A DNA stretch of 64,000 bases from contig OY762456.1 of NCBI GenBank assembly GCA_963665785.1, positions 3,162,001 to 3,226,000 on the forward strand, given 5' to 3'. Of the stretch, positions 19,446 through 29,113 are shown piece after piece. The number at the start of each line of letters is the position of its first letter. Within the stretch, counting starts at the first letter, position 1. The position numbers and the translations under genes are program-made. The stretch comes from UBA7455 sp026713185 (GTDB lineage Bacteria > Pseudomonadota > Gammaproteobacteria > Pseudomonadales > Azotimanducaceae). A model generated the notes under the pieces. It did not search any database, was not told the origin of the DNA, and saw only the letters and a program-made list of their open reading frames with translations.

Positions 19446-21139
19446 CCATGGCCCCTTTTGCTGGAAAAATCAGCAACAGGGAGGTCAGGCGGAACTCCCA
19501 GCAATCGCAGAGTCCCGGCCATCACTCTGGAAAATATCGGCGCCGCTATCGCCCCACCACCATAAGACTTCGTTCTAGGTTCATTGACGAGTACGACACC
19601 CACCAGTTTTGGATCTTCGGCAGGTATCATGCCAACAAAGAAGGCCAGGTGCCGGTTGTCTACATAACCGTTCTCGCCCATTTTCCGCACCGTTCCCGTC
19701 TTTCCAGCTACCTGGTATCCGGGAATGGCTGCGCGGGTTGCTGTACCTTCGGTGACTACTGACTTCAACATCATCCGCAGACTGTTCGCAATATTTTCGT
19801 CCAGAACACGTGTCTCTTTAACCTCTCCCCCGTGGAGTAATGAGATGTCTCTTTTTATACCTCCCGATGCAATAACCTGATAGGCGCCCGCTAGTTGCAG
19901 AGGTGTCACCATAAGACCGTATCCATAAGCAAAAGTAACTCTCTCGATATCACTCCAGCGCGTATGGTTGGGAAGTATGCCCGAACTTTCACCCGGAAAA
20001 CCTGATCCTGTGCTTTGTCCAAATCCAACCTGCCGGGACATCTGCCACACTTCTTCAGCATCCAGTTTTAACGCGAGCTTGCTGATACCCACCTGACTTG
20101 ATTTGGCAATGACCATTCTCAGGTCAAGAACGCCATAATCTCGTGGGTCCTTGACCGTGAAATTTCCGACAATCAATTCTCCGGGAGATGTATTGATTTC
20201 AGTGTCAATTGGATAGCCAGATTGCAGCGCCACTGCGACTGTCAGGGGTTTAACCGTTGAACCGGGTTCAAATCTATCTGTCACTGCCCGGTTTTTTACG
20301 GCATCAATTGCCAGTTTCTTTCTGTTGTTGGGATTGAACGAAGGCTGGTTGACCATCGACAGAACCTGCCCGGTAGTCACATCCAGAATCACTATTGAGC
20401 CTGACTTTGCGCCGAGATGACTGATCGCGGTTTTCAATTCCCGGTATGCGTGATACTGCACACGGAGGTCAATGCTGAGTTTCAGGTCCTGCCCCGGTTT
20501 GGCGTCGTCTACCAGCATCAATTCACGAACAATCCCGCCATTACGGTCTTTCAGTACCTTAATTCTGCCCGGTGACCCGGATAGTCTTTTATTGAATGAC
20601 AGTTCCAGCCCTTCCTGACCGCGGTCTTCTATGTCATTAATACCTAACAGGTGCGCGGTGACCTCCCCTGTGGGGTAATACCGGTGATATTCTTTTTCTT
20701 CAAATACTCCCCCGAGATCAAGTGACAAAATCCTGCGTGCATCCGGGGGTGGCAAGCGCCTTACCAGATAAACAAAATCCCGGTCCCGGGCTTCTTCCAT
20801 CCTTTGCATGAGTTCTGCAGCAGTAACACCCAGGAATTTTGCAAGCAGAACCACCTTATCCATGTTCCTGTTGGTTATTTCCGGACTTTCCCAGTTCCTG
20901 GAGATCTCTTTTGGATTGGCCCACAATGAAATTACAGGTGAACTCACTGCCAGGGGCTTCCCCCGACTGTCCCAGATCGTACCCCTGTGTGCGTTGATTA
21001 ATTCCATTCGTATTGCCCGTGCATCACCCTGACCCTGCAGAAATTCTTTTTCTACCAAAGACAGATATCCAAGCCGCGCGACTATTCCCGCGGTAATCAT
21101 GACAATGCAGACAGCAACAAAATAAATTCGAATTACCAA
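19442..21139 (-). CDS. ftsI: Septal transpeptidase FtsI (PBP3)
   Basis: Class B penicillin-binding protein (565 residues): one N-terminal membrane helix (~4-24), pedestal domain, transpeptidase domain. The active-site serine motif is in EPGSTVKPL (STVK); the KTG triad is in AGKTGTVRK. The second motif, usually SSN, reads SSQ here (AKSSQVGISKLAL), a conservative but notable change at a catalytic triad residue. It overlaps ftsL by 7 bases and murE by 4. It works with FtsW at the septum. Confidence 0.97.
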   Translation of the reverse strand: MVIRIYFVAVCIVMITAGIVARLGYLSLVEKEFLQGQGDARAIRMELINAHRGTIWDSRGKPLAVSSPVISLWANPKEISRNWESPEITNRNMDKVVLLAKFLGVTAAELMQRMEEARDRDFVYLVRRLPPPDARRILSLDLGGVFEEKEYHRYYPTGEVTAHLLGINDIEDRGQEGLELSFNKRLSGSPGRIKVLKDRNGGIVRELMLVDDAKPGQDLKLSIDLRVQYHAYRELKTAISHLGAKSGSIVILDVTTGQVLSMVNQPSFNPNNRKKLAIDAVKNRAVTDRFEPGSTVKPLTVAVALQSGYPIDTEINTSPGELIVGNFTVKDPRDYGVLDLRMVIAKSSQVGISKLALKLDAEEVWQMSRQVGFGQSTGSGFPGESSGILPNHTRWSDIERVTFAYGYGLMVTPLQLAGAYQVIASGGIKRDISLLHGGEVKETRVLDENIANSLRMMLKSVVTEGTATRAAIPGYQVAGKTGTVRKMGENGYVDNRHLAFFVGMIPAEDPKLVGVVLVNEPRTKSYGGGAIAAPIFSRVMAGTLRLLGVPPDLPVADFSSKRGHG

Positions 21140-21456
21140 ACCTGGTCCCTCAATACTATAATTTCCTCTACTTTCGGTATGACCATCTGCAATTCTTCAC
21201 GCGCTATCTGATCAACACGTGTGTTATTAGCCCAGGCACTCTGTTCCAGCAACAGTTGTCCGTATTCACTTTCAATGTCATCCCGCTCTTTCTGGAGTAC
21301 CTGCAATTCCCGGTACATATTGCGTGTTTCATGGGAAGCACTTACGACACCAAACGCTGACAGGATAGTCAGGATAAAAAGTACCACTGTGGCAAAGCGT
21401 GGTAACTCCATGAACCATTCGATCAGTTCTGTCAGTAGATTTCCTTTTTTTGCCAT
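21133..21456 (-). CDS. ftsL: Cell division protein FtsL
   Basis: Small bitopic divisome protein (107 residues) that with FtsB and FtsQ activates FtsWI. A single membrane segment at residues ~20-38 (TVVLFILTILSAFGVVSAS) is followed by a periplasmic coiled coil (YRELQVLQKERDDIESEYGQ). Recognised by architecture and by its position between rsmH and ftsI; FtsL is poorly conserved. One base separates it from rsmH. Confidence 0.93.
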   Translation of the reverse strand: MAKKGNLLTELIEWFMELPRFATVVLFILTILSAFGVVSASHETRNMYRELQVLQKERDDIESEYGQLLLEQSAWANNTRVDQIAREELQMVIPKVEEIIVLRDQVW

Positions 21457-21457
21457 A

Positions 21458-22378
21458 TCATGTCTTCTCCGCGATTCTCATGATGGCACTGCGCGCTCTC
21501 CTGTTGTTCTGAATCTCCTCCATACCGGGTTTGATAGCCTTGCCTACCGCTTTCATAGGCCGAATGATCTCATCGCCTTTGACAGGCAACCTCCTCAATA
21601 ACACGGGGTCTGGGTGCATCTTTCTGATGAACTGCTTGACGATTCTGTCTTCCAGAGAATGGAAACTGATCACAACCAACCGTCCTCCTGACGTCAGTAA
21701 ACCGATCACATCGGCAAGACACTCTTTCAATTCTTCCAGTTCGCGATTGATGTGAATACGAATCGCCTGGAATGACCGCGTCGCTGGATGTTTGTTCTTT
21801 TCTTTTTTGGGAACCGCAGATTCGATAACTTCAACGAGAAAACCGGTTCGGTCGATTTTTCGTGTCTGTCTGACTTCTACAATTTTCCTGGCGATCCTTC
21901 TCGCAAACCGTTCTTCACCACAGGTTCTGAGAACTCGCGTGATTTCTTTTTCAGAAGCTGACGCCAGCCACTCGCTGGCACTGACACCCGATCCCTGGTC
22001 CATGCGCATGTCCAACGGACCATCTTCGGAAAAACTGAAACCTCTCTGTGGCGAAGCCAGTTGTGGTGAGGACACACCCAGGTCAAGCAAAATGCCATCC
22101 ACAGAAGACATTCCACATTGCCTCGCATAAAGGGCGATTCTGCTATAGGAACCGTGAACAATGGTGACGCGTGAATCATGGGTAAATCGCAGTAATGCAT
22201 CGTCAATGGCTTCTTTGTCTCTGTCGATGATCAGGAGACGGCCGGATTCTCCAAGTCGGCCCGCAATTGCCTGACTGTGACCTCCCCTGCCATAGGTACA
22301 ATCCACGTAATTTCCCTGAGGTCGGGTCATCAGCGCATCGACAGCCTGATTCAACAAAACTGATTCGTGAATAGACAA
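21458..22378 (-). CDS. rsmH: 16S rRNA (cytosine1402-N4)-methyltransferase RsmH
   Basis: SAM-dependent methyltransferase (306 residues, also called MraW) acting on C1402 in the ribosomal P site. SAM-binding start YVDCTYGRGGHSQAI (residues ~23-37), DGILLDLGVSSPQL, and the C-terminal RLVVISFHSLEDRIVK followed by NRRARSAIMRIAEK. Full length. It follows mraZ by 10 bases, as the second gene of the cluster. Confidence 0.98.
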   Translation of the reverse strand: MSIHESVLLNQAVDALMTRPQGNYVDCTYGRGGHSQAIAGRLGESGRLLIIDRDKEAIDDALLRFTHDSRVTIVHGSYSRIALYARQCGMSSVDGILLDLGVSSPQLASPQRGFSFSEDGPLDMRMDQGSGVSASEWLASASEKEITRVLRTCGEERFARRIARKIVEVRQTRKIDRTGFLVEVIESAVPKKEKNKHPATRSFQAIRIHINRELEELKECLADVIGLLTSGGRLVVISFHSLEDRIVKQFIRKMHPDPVLLRRLPVKGDEIIRPMKAVGKAIKPGMEEIQNNRRARSAIMRIAEKT

Positions 22379-22388
22379 CTAACGGCTC

Positions 22389-22841
22389 CTACAAAGACAA
22401 GGTTCGAAGTTCATCAGGGATCTCCTGATTGGATGAATCTGAAATCCATGCTTCCCGGTGCGACACCCAGATTTCTTCGTTCCACAATTCAAACTTGGCG
22501 CCCAGACCCAGAAGCACGACTTTTTTGTCCAATTGAGAGTACTCACGCAACGGCGGCGTGAGCAGGATTCGACCACTGCCGTCCATCTGAACATCTGTGG
22601 CATGACCGATCATCAATCTCTGTATTCGGCGTGCAGCACCGTTGAAACTTGGCAGCGCTTCCAATTTGCGCTGAATATCACTCCATTCGGGTTCGGGATA
22701 TATCAACAGACATCTTTCATCCGTATCAATGGTAACTACCATCTCGCCATTGCATGAATGCAATAACTGTTCACGATACCTGACGGGTACCGCCATACGT
22801 CCCTTTGTATCCAGGTTAATGTTATTTACGCCTCGGAACAC
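22389..22841 (-). CDS. mraZ: Transcriptional regulator MraZ
   Basis: AbrB-fold DNA-binding protein (150 residues) that heads the dcw cluster and in E. coli represses it. It has the two tandem SpoVT/AbrB half-domains, each with the DxKGR/DGSGR type motif: DTKGRMAVPVRYRE (~11-24) and MDGSGRILLTPPLREY (~80-95). Family length. Its promoter should lie in 22842-23180; I did not identify the MraZ box repeats with certainty. Confidence 0.96.
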   Translation of the reverse strand: MFRGVNNINLDTKGRMAVPVRYREQLLHSCNGEMVVTIDTDERCLLIYPEPEWSDIQRKLEALPSFNGAARRIQRLMIGHATDVQMDGSGRILLTPPLREYSQLDKKVVLLGLGAKFELWNEEIWVSHREAWISDSSNQEIPDELRTLSL

Positions 22842-23396
22842 TGTTGACCCGTCCTGTTGTCATGTTTCAGACAGACACTATTAAAATCCCTTTCACACAT
22901 TTCTCCACTTTTTCACACATTTACAACCCAAAAATGCACCTTAGTCGTGGAATTCGGACTTGTCAAGCAATTAAGCACATCCAATCGGTTCCCTTAGTGA
23001 GAATTCTGATTCAAGCAACTGGAACGACAATCAAAATGCGACTGTCGCAACTAAAACGCTCGGTAGTCGACTTTCTGTTCAGGATCCAATTAACTTATTT
23101 CCGGAACAAGTCGATTGGGAATGAGGGGACTGGTTAATGAACTGGCTTGATGAGAGCCTGTTTCATTAACGAGTGTGTTCGCAGATGGCTTTGGGGCATT
23201 CATCTGCACCAGCGTCTGCGCGTCCCTCCCGGATTCCCGAGCTTCCCCCGCATGCCTGTAGTCATGCTCCTCCAACTCGGCGCTCAGACATTATGCTGGT
23301 GCAAATGAATGCCCCAAAACCATCTGCTGTATGTCGGGAATAGTGTGTGTTTGATGAGAGAAGTAATTTGGCGATGGGAGGATATAGACAGAAATA
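22842..23396. other. Intergenic region between rnpB and mraZ
   Basis: No convincing gene. The first ~340 bases upstream of mraZ should hold the promoter of the dcw cluster. The stretch 23181-23327 is a long imperfect hairpin, listed separately. Short open frames here have no recognisable family. Confidence 0.6.
23181..23327. repeat. Long inverted repeat, 33-bp arms, between rnpB and mraZ
   Basis: Arm 1 is 23181-23213 (starts GCAGATGGCTTTGGGGCATT) and arm 2 is 23295-23327. The arms are reverse complements with 2 mismatches in 33, both of a kind tolerated as G-U pairs in one strand's RNA. Inside, GTCTG (23214-23218) and CAGAC (23285-23289) can extend the stem. The unit is 147 bases. It could be a small non-autonomous mobile element (MITE), a repetitive extragenic palindrome or a transcription block between rnpB and the dcw cluster. 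No target duplication is obvious. Confidence 0.85.
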
Positions 23397-23812
23397 GAGG
23401 GAGTCGACCGGTAAGCCGGGTTCTGTCGTGGACAATCATTCATCTAGGATACATGTCACCATGTATCTTCAGCGACCTACCCGAATCCAACTGCGGGCAA
23501 CAGTAAGGGATTCCTATTTGGTCTTGCTCCAGGAGGGGTTTGCACTGCCACACTGTGTTACCACAGGCGCGGTGCGCTCTTACCGCACCTTTGCACCCTT
23601 ACCTGCTCCCGGTAAACCGGAGAACAGGCGGTATATTTTCTGTTGCACTTTCCGTAGACTCACGTCTCCCAGGTGTTACCTGGCTCCCAGCCCTGTGGAG
23701 CCCGGACTTTCCTCCCTCCGACCACTGAAACGTTCCTGTTTTCGCAGTAACCCAAACAAATCATTCCAGATTCCGCTTTAGTGGTCGGACAGCGATTGTC
23801 TGGTCAACTCCC
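23397..23812 (-). ncRNA. rnpB: RNase P RNA, bacterial type A
   Basis: The minus strand starts AGTTGACCAGACAATCGC like other gammaproteobacterial rnpB genes, then carries the diagnostic P4 segment GGAGGAAAGTCCGGGCTCCA (about 23693-23712). It ends with CAGAACCCGGCTTACCGGTC just before 23400, which is the conserved 3' end. It is the catalytic RNA that matures tRNA 5' ends. The position between rsmI and mraZ on the same strand is conserved in related genomes. The exact ends are approximate to about 10 bases. Confidence 0.95.
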
Positions 23813-23843
23813 ACATTGAGGTTAATACCAAAACTGTTGTTTC

Positions 23844-24680
23844 TCAATCTTTATCGGTCTTTTTCAATGAAAGAGCAATGCGGTACATGATGTTTCTATG
23901 TTCCCCGGTCAGCTTCGATGCAACCTCGGCAGCCTTGCCCGGCGGCAATTCTCTCACCAGTTCCCGCATAAGGGGAACGTATTCCATATTAAAGGCGGGT
24001 TCATCACAACCTTCCACTTGAATGACAAATTCTCCCTTACTCGGAATACGCCCATCCTGCATCGCAGTCAATGCCGAGGCTACAGTACCCAGAAATATCT
24101 GCTCATGAATTTTGGTTAATTCCCGCGCCAGTGAAATTTGCCTGCCAGTGCCAAACACATCCTTCATGACATTGAGTGTTGCCTCTATACGATGAGGCGC
24201 CTCATAGAACACCATGGATCTTGTTTCGCTGACCAACTTTTGCAGCATGGCTTTTTTCTGGCTGGCTTTGGCGGGCAGGAATCCTTCAAACACAAACCGA
24301 CTGTCAGGGATGCCGGAGACTGAGAGCATTGCAGTGAGTGCACTGGCGCCTGGAACAGGTACTACTTTCTGCCCTCTGTTCAACGCCAGCCGAACCAGTC
24401 TGTAGCCGGGGTCTGAGATCCGGGGAGTTCCCGCGTCAGAAACCAGGGCTACATCAATGCCATTTTCCATCTTGTCGACAATCCGCGATGATACGGACTC
24501 TTCATTGTGCTCATGGTATGAACACATGGGCGTTTTGATACCAAAGTGATTTAACAGTATTCCGGTATGACGAGTATCTTCGGCTGCAATCAGGGCCACA
24601 TCCGCCAGAACCTGTTGCGCCCTTATGGTCATGTCATCCAGATTACCAATTGGTGTTGCAACTACGTACAATTTCCCCAT
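23844..24680 (-). CDS. rsmI: 16S rRNA (cytidine1402-2'-O)-methyltransferase RsmI
   Basis: Tetrapyrrole-methylase-fold enzyme (278 residues) that 2'-O-methylates C1402 of 16S rRNA, the nucleotide also modified by RsmH. The family start is GKLYVVATPIGNLDDMT, so the ATG at 24680 is preferred to an upstream frame start at 24812. Other motifs: LIAAEDTRHTGILLNHFGI, LVSDAGTPRISDPGYRLV and FYEAPHRIEATL. Divergent from lpoA across a 119-base gap that should contain both promoters. Confidence 0.96.
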   Translation of the reverse strand: MGKLYVVATPIGNLDDMTIRAQQVLADVALIAAEDTRHTGILLNHFGIKTPMCSYHEHNEESVSSRIVDKMENGIDVALVSDAGTPRISDPGYRLVRLALNRGQKVVPVPGASALTAMLSVSGIPDSRFVFEGFLPAKASQKKAMLQKLVSETRSMVFYEAPHRIEATLNVMKDVFGTGRQISLARELTKIHEQIFLGTVASALTAMQDGRIPSKGEFVIQVEGCDEPAFNMEYVPLMRELVRELPPGKAAEVASKLTGEHRNIMYRIALSLKKTDKD

Positions 24681-24799
24681 ATGCTTTCCGCGATTACTCA
24701 CTGACGCCTGCATGACATTGTTCAAAGCCAGTGTCTGTATCTCTGAAGGTAGTCCATGATGATACCCGAAACAAGGCTGTACAACTGAATCCACGTTGG

Positions 24800-26590
24800 A
24801 TGATAAGAACAATTACGGTTATTTTTATTCTGGTGCTGGTGGGATGTACACCTCCAGTACAGCAGACCAGGGAAACCGAGGTTACGCCGGTGACTGGTCC
24901 AACATTCACCGTGAGTGAATTGCTGAGGCAGGCAGATCTGGCCGATGCCAACGAGGCAATATCATTACGGTTGGCAGCGGCGGTACTGGCTTTCGAGAAT
25001 AATAATGCTGACCAGGCTCAGCAGATTCTGAATCTGATTCCGCGACGTGATGTCGCTGTCAACACAGTTGAATACCTTCTGCTATCCGCTCAAGTGGCAG
25101 TTACCAATAACCTGCCGGCGGTAGCACTGACTTTTCTGAATGACAAACAACTGCTGTCTTCAACCCTGAACCGGGACTTGCAGATCAAAACAGGACTGCT
25201 CAGATCGGAAGCCTATCGGTTGAATCGCAGCTTCATTGCCAGTGTACGGGAAAGAATTTATCTGGACCCGTTACTCACTGAGATGGAGCAGGCGGACAAT
25301 CACGATAAGATTTTCGAAACATTACTGAACGTACCTGCAAAGAGTCTTGGAGTACAGGCCAACGAGGCGATTACCAACGAGTTGAAGGGATGGTTGACCC
25401 TTGCCGCAATGACTCGACAATACCAGAATAATCCCGACAGACAGTTTCAGGAACTCAACAACTGGAAAAAAGCATGGCCCCAACACCCGGCTTCCGTGAT
25501 CTTGCCTCGCAGTCTCACGATGTTATCCGACATCGTCAGCGATCTGCCTTCTACCGTGGCATTGATATTGCCATTTCAGGGACCCAACGGGTCAATTGGC
25601 CGTGCCATCAGAGACGGTTTTCTGGCAGCACGTTACGTACAGCAGGGATCTGTCTCAGTCATTATGTACGATGCCTCCTCTGGTGATGTGGTTGATCTTG
25701 TACGCCAGGCTGAACTTGACGGTGTGGAATTGATTGTCGGTCCACTTGCCAAAGATGACGTGATGCAGGTTGCATCGGCAACGTCAGAGGTTCCGATTCT
25801 GGCACTGAACCGCACTGTTGATACTATTTTAAATCCCGGACTTTACCAGTTTGGTCTGGCGCCAGAGGATGAGATTCGTCAAGTTGTAAGGCAGGTACAC
25901 AGTGAAGGATTGCAAAATGCACTGGTCATCTTCCAGGATAGTGAATGGGGTGAGCGTAACTTTCTGGAATTTCGGACAGCCTGGGAAGCACTTGGAGGGA
26001 ACATCGTAGACAGTGTGGCCTTCTCCAGCCAGCGTGACTACTCGGACATGGTCAAGACTCTGCTCAAAGTAGACAGGAGTGAACTGAGATCGACGGAACT
26101 TCAAAAAACCCTATACAGAGATTTCAAGTTTATACCCCATCGACGTCAGGACATCGATTTCGTTTTTCTACTTGCCGACCCGGATCAGGCCAGAGGCATC
26201 AACCCTGCTCTTGAACGATATTATGCGGAGGACGTACCGGTTTATGCCACTTCACATGTCCATGAATTTGGCCAGCCCTGGATTGAGGCTATTGATCTGA
26301 ACCGGATCAGGTTCTGCGACATACCCTGGAAACTGATCTCTACTGACAGTACACAAACCAGAATCCAGTCTGCCTGGAGTGCTGCTCAAGGTCAACTTGG
26401 GCCGTTTTTCGCACTGGGGGTTGACGCATATCGTCTGTATCCAAGGCTGCAACAACTGAAATTGATTCCTTCAAACAGATTATTCGGTACTACCGGCGTG
26501 TTACGGCTCAATTCCAGCAATGTGGTAGAAAGGGAACTGATGTGGGCTCAATTTCGTAACGGATCTCCAGTGACGGATGTTCAGCAATGA
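24800..26590 (+). CDS. lpoA: Penicillin-binding protein activator LpoA (LppC family lipoprotein)
   Basis: Outer-membrane lipoprotein (596 residues from the ATG at 24800) that activates PBP1A from the outside in characterised relatives. The signal peptide ends in a lipobox (ILVLVGC, lipid-linked Cys ~residue 16). The N-terminal half is helical and TPR-like; the C-terminal half is a type I periplasmic-binding fold (STVALILPFQGPNGSIGRAIRDGF ... IVGPLAKDDVMQVA). An upstream in-frame start at 24731 would bury the signal peptide. Its stop overlaps the yraN start by 4 bases, as in related genomes. Confidence 0.9.
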   Translation: MIRTITVIFILVLVGCTPPVQQTRETEVTPVTGPTFTVSELLRQADLADANEAISLRLAAAVLAFENNNADQAQQILNLIPRRDVAVNTVEYLLLSAQVAVTNNLPAVALTFLNDKQLLSSTLNRDLQIKTGLLRSEAYRLNRSFIASVRERIYLDPLLTEMEQADNHDKIFETLLNVPAKSLGVQANEAITNELKGWLTLAAMTRQYQNNPDRQFQELNNWKKAWPQHPASVILPRSLTMLSDIVSDLPSTVALILPFQGPNGSIGRAIRDGFLAARYVQQGSVSVIMYDASSGDVVDLVRQAELDGVELIVGPLAKDDVMQVASATSEVPILALNRTVDTILNPGLYQFGLAPEDEIRQVVRQVHSEGLQNALVIFQDSEWGERNFLEFRTAWEALGGNIVDSVAFSSQRDYSDMVKTLLKVDRSELRSTELQKTLYRDFKFIPHRRQDIDFVFLLADPDQARGINPALERYYAEDVPVYATSHVHEFGQPWIEAIDLNRIRFCDIPWKLISTDSTQTRIQSAWSAAQGQLGPFFALGVDAYRLYPRLQQLKLIPSNRLFGTTGVLRLNSSNVVERELMWAQFRNGSPVTDVQQ

Positions 26591-26832
26591 AGACAACGAC
26601 TGTCGCCATTGGTGCACAGGCCGAAAGAAGAGCTCAGGCATACCTGGAGTCCCATGATTTCAGGCTGATTAAAGCCAATTTCCATAGTCGGTCAGGCGAG
26701 ATAGATCTGATCATGATCAAGGACTGTACTGTAGTATTCGTCGAGGTGCGTTATCGCAACGATACCTTCCGGGGAACTCCCGTGGAATCAATCACCCCGC
26801 ACAAGGTACGGAGAATCATTCGAACTGCTGAA

Positions 26833-28882
26833 GAGGCATTTACGCTGTCTATGATGGCTTGATTCTACTGGTCTCCAGAGCAGGGTCAGATCTCTTTACC
26901 CCACAAAAAAACGAAAGAATGCGGGTTGACGGGCTGGCAAACTGTCAATTCCCGGATTTTCACCCCAAGCTGCAATAGCGCTCTGAAGATCCTTTATGTC
27001 ATCAATATAATCTAAATATATCAATGACTTATGTTGCATAGATGGCCGCCATGTGGTATAAACCAACATTATCAATTTGCGACGAAAGACAATTCATGGC
27101 GACCACACAAAGTATCCTCTTTTCATGGGACAATGTCGAGGCATTACCCGACCTCCAACGCCTGGAACTGGTGTTCCGGTACTTACCCGACCAGGATATC
27201 ATCGCCGCTCTACAGCAAATGCGCGGCCATGGCCGTAATGACTTCCCCGTTGCTACCATGTGGCGGGCACTCCTCGCCGGTGTTGTCTTTCAACACGAGA
27301 GCATCGAATCCTTGTTGCGCGAACTGCGGCGCAACCCGGCCTTGCTGACGCTCTGCGAGTTCGACCCGACGCCGCTGCAAAGTCCGCCCAAAAAAGTTCT
27401 CGAACGTGTCGATGGTGTGCTCAGGGTGAACTTTGTGAGCCAACCGCAGCGCTCTACCATACCGGATAGTCACAACTTCTCCCGGTTTCTGAAGCTGGTA
27501 CTGAAGATGGAGCAGAAACAAGGTTTGATCGCCGCCATGATACCGACGTTGCGGCAACAATTAATGACCGTACTGCCGGACTTTGGTGAACACCTGGGGT
27601 ATGACGGTAAGGCGATTGCGAGTCATGCTACCGGGAGCAAGAATAAGAAGACCGGGAAAACCTCTGACCCGGATGCGGACTGGGGCAAGCATGAGACCAA
27701 AGGGGTGTCGAAGGACGGCAAGCCATGGCAGAAGATAAAGACCTGGTTTGGTTATAGTCTGCATCTGATTGCCGATACTGCATACGAAATCCCGGTGGCG
27801 TTCAGCATCCAGCAGGCGTCCCGCTCGGAAAACAAAGAACTGGCGGTGCAACTGGAAACCCTGTTTACCGAGACCCCGGAACTGGGAGAGCGTTGTCAGG
27901 ACTTCACGGCAGACCGTGGCTTGGATAGTACCGCCTTGAAACAGGATTTGTGGGATCAAAACCACATCCGGCCGTTGGTGGATACCGTTAAACATTGGCA
28001 GGCAGAGAAACAGGACCCCGACTACAACCCCGAGATCATCGTTACCCGGCCACTCTATCCAGACCGTGCTGATAACATCGTACATAGCGAAAAAGGGGAG
28101 GTGTTTTGTGTTTGCCCAGAGACCGGAGAGCAGCGACCGCTGGCCTTCCAGGGTTTTGAAGCGACGCGCAATACATTGAAGTATCGTTGTCCGGCCGCCG
28201 CTTACGGGCTTAAGTGTGCTGGCCGGGAAGCGTGCTACCGGCAGGCGGGTACGAAAGCGGGCGATTATGGTCGTATTGTGCGCATTAATATCGGGCAGCA
28301 GGATCGGCGTATTTTTACACCCACCCCTTATGACAGTCCTTCCTGGCGGCGAGGTTACCATCGGCGCAGTGCGCTGGAACGGATTAACAGCCGCATAGAT
28401 CAAAGCTTTGGCTTTGAGCATCACTACATCCGTGGCAAGGCGAAGATGCAGGTACGGGTCGGTCTGGCGATGGCGATCATGATGGCACTGGCATTGGGTC
28501 ATGTTCAAGAAGGCCGCCCGGAACAGATGCGTTCCCTGGTCAAGCCGGTACCCTTGCTGGATACCGGATAGCCTCTGCGCTGAGCTTTCGATCCTACAGG
28601 CACATCAGCGGCACTCTGGCCGGGATTGCCTCTGTCTCAATACCCAACACGTCATAGAAACGACAGCTTCGCAGTCTCGTAAATGACAGAATGTCGCATT
28701 CATGGCTCATATTCTCACTTGTTTTTACCCTGGTTCAGGTTCCTGCGCTGACTTTCCGGCAGATGACGGCATGACCATCTGCTGTGAGGTGGGACTACAT
28801 CTGAAATCGGGTGGGAAATACTTGGACTGTAGCCCAGAAGTGGCCGAAAAACTCCTGAAAAACTCTACAGCGCACATGCCTC
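26833..28882. mobile_element. 2,050-bp insertion sequence inside yraN
   Basis: Ends defined from the host gene: CTGAA occurs at 26828-26832 and again at 28883-28887, a 5-bp target duplication. The termini are imperfect inverted repeats, GAGGCATTTACGCTGT on the left and GAGGCATGTGCGCTGT on the right read from the other strand (14 of 16 identical). The single transposase gene (27096-28571) lies inside. The non-coding flanks are rather long (263 bases left including the untranslated start, 311 bases right), so the element might carry extra sequence. The clean duplication and recoverable host frame point to a fairly recent insertion. Confidence 0.88.
27096..28571 (+). CDS. DDE transposase, IS1182-like
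   Basis: Transposase of the IS4/IS5 superfamily (491 residues from the ATG at 27096). The N-terminal DUF772-like domain contains TMWRALLAGVVFQHESIESLL. The DDE residues are likely the Asp in LGYDGKAIAS, the Asp in DFTADRGLDS and the Glu in RRSALERINSRIDQ. A cysteine-rich insert (CPAAAYGLKCAGREACYRQ) precedes the last block. The frame is intact, so the element could be active. The IS1182 assignment is by domain pattern, not by a database comparison. Confidence 0.88.
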   Translation: MATTQSILFSWDNVEALPDLQRLELVFRYLPDQDIIAALQQMRGHGRNDFPVATMWRALLAGVVFQHESIESLLRELRRNPALLTLCEFDPTPLQSPPKKVLERVDGVLRVNFVSQPQRSTIPDSHNFSRFLKLVLKMEQKQGLIAAMIPTLRQQLMTVLPDFGEHLGYDGKAIASHATGSKNKKTGKTSDPDADWGKHETKGVSKDGKPWQKIKTWFGYSLHLIADTAYEIPVAFSIQQASRSENKELAVQLETLFTETPELGERCQDFTADRGLDSTALKQDLWDQNHIRPLVDTVKHWQAEKQDPDYNPEIIVTRPLYPDRADNIVHSEKGEVFCVCPETGEQRPLAFQGFEATRNTLKYRCPAAAYGLKCAGREACYRQAGTKAGDYGRIVRINIGQQDRRIFTPTPYDSPSWRRGYHRRSALERINSRIDQSFGFEHHYIRGKAKMQVRVGLAMAIMMALALGHVQEGRPEQMRSLVKPVPLLDTG

Positions 28883-29113
28883 CTGAATATTTCCTCTTGA
28901 TTTATCCGCAATTTGGGGATATGGATTTCAGATTCGATGTCATATCCATAACAGACAAACTGGAGTGGATTAAAAATGCTTTTACACTGGACAGATAATC
29001 CCAATGGAGCCTTGTTCAAACAGTTTTTGTTCGCCATAGTTGATCATAGGGTCAACGGACACGGATTCAGCACTGACGTTGCACACCGATGTTCCAATGT
29101 TTTGAGAGGTTAT

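Larger units (their letters stand above)
26587..28998 (+). pseudogene. yraN: yraN (UPF0102, predicted endonuclease fold) split by an insertion sequence
   Basis: The N-terminal part is 26587-26832 (82 codons, RSGEIDLIMIKDCTVVFVEVRYR motif of the family). The C-terminal part is 28888-28998, encoding DFRFDVISI ... KLEWIKNAF, the conserved YraN end. Joining codon 82 to 28888 restores a single frame of 118 residues, the usual YraN length (~120). The two halves are separated by an insertion sequence with a 5-bp CTGAA duplication. As it stands the first half reads 9 residues into the element and stops at 26862. The biological role of YraN is not settled. Confidence 0.92.

Noticed and set aside
28702..28998. 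New 98-residue cysteine-containing protein
   Set aside because: Its last 37 codons are the C-terminus of YraN; the first part is insertion-sequence flank. It is a chimera.
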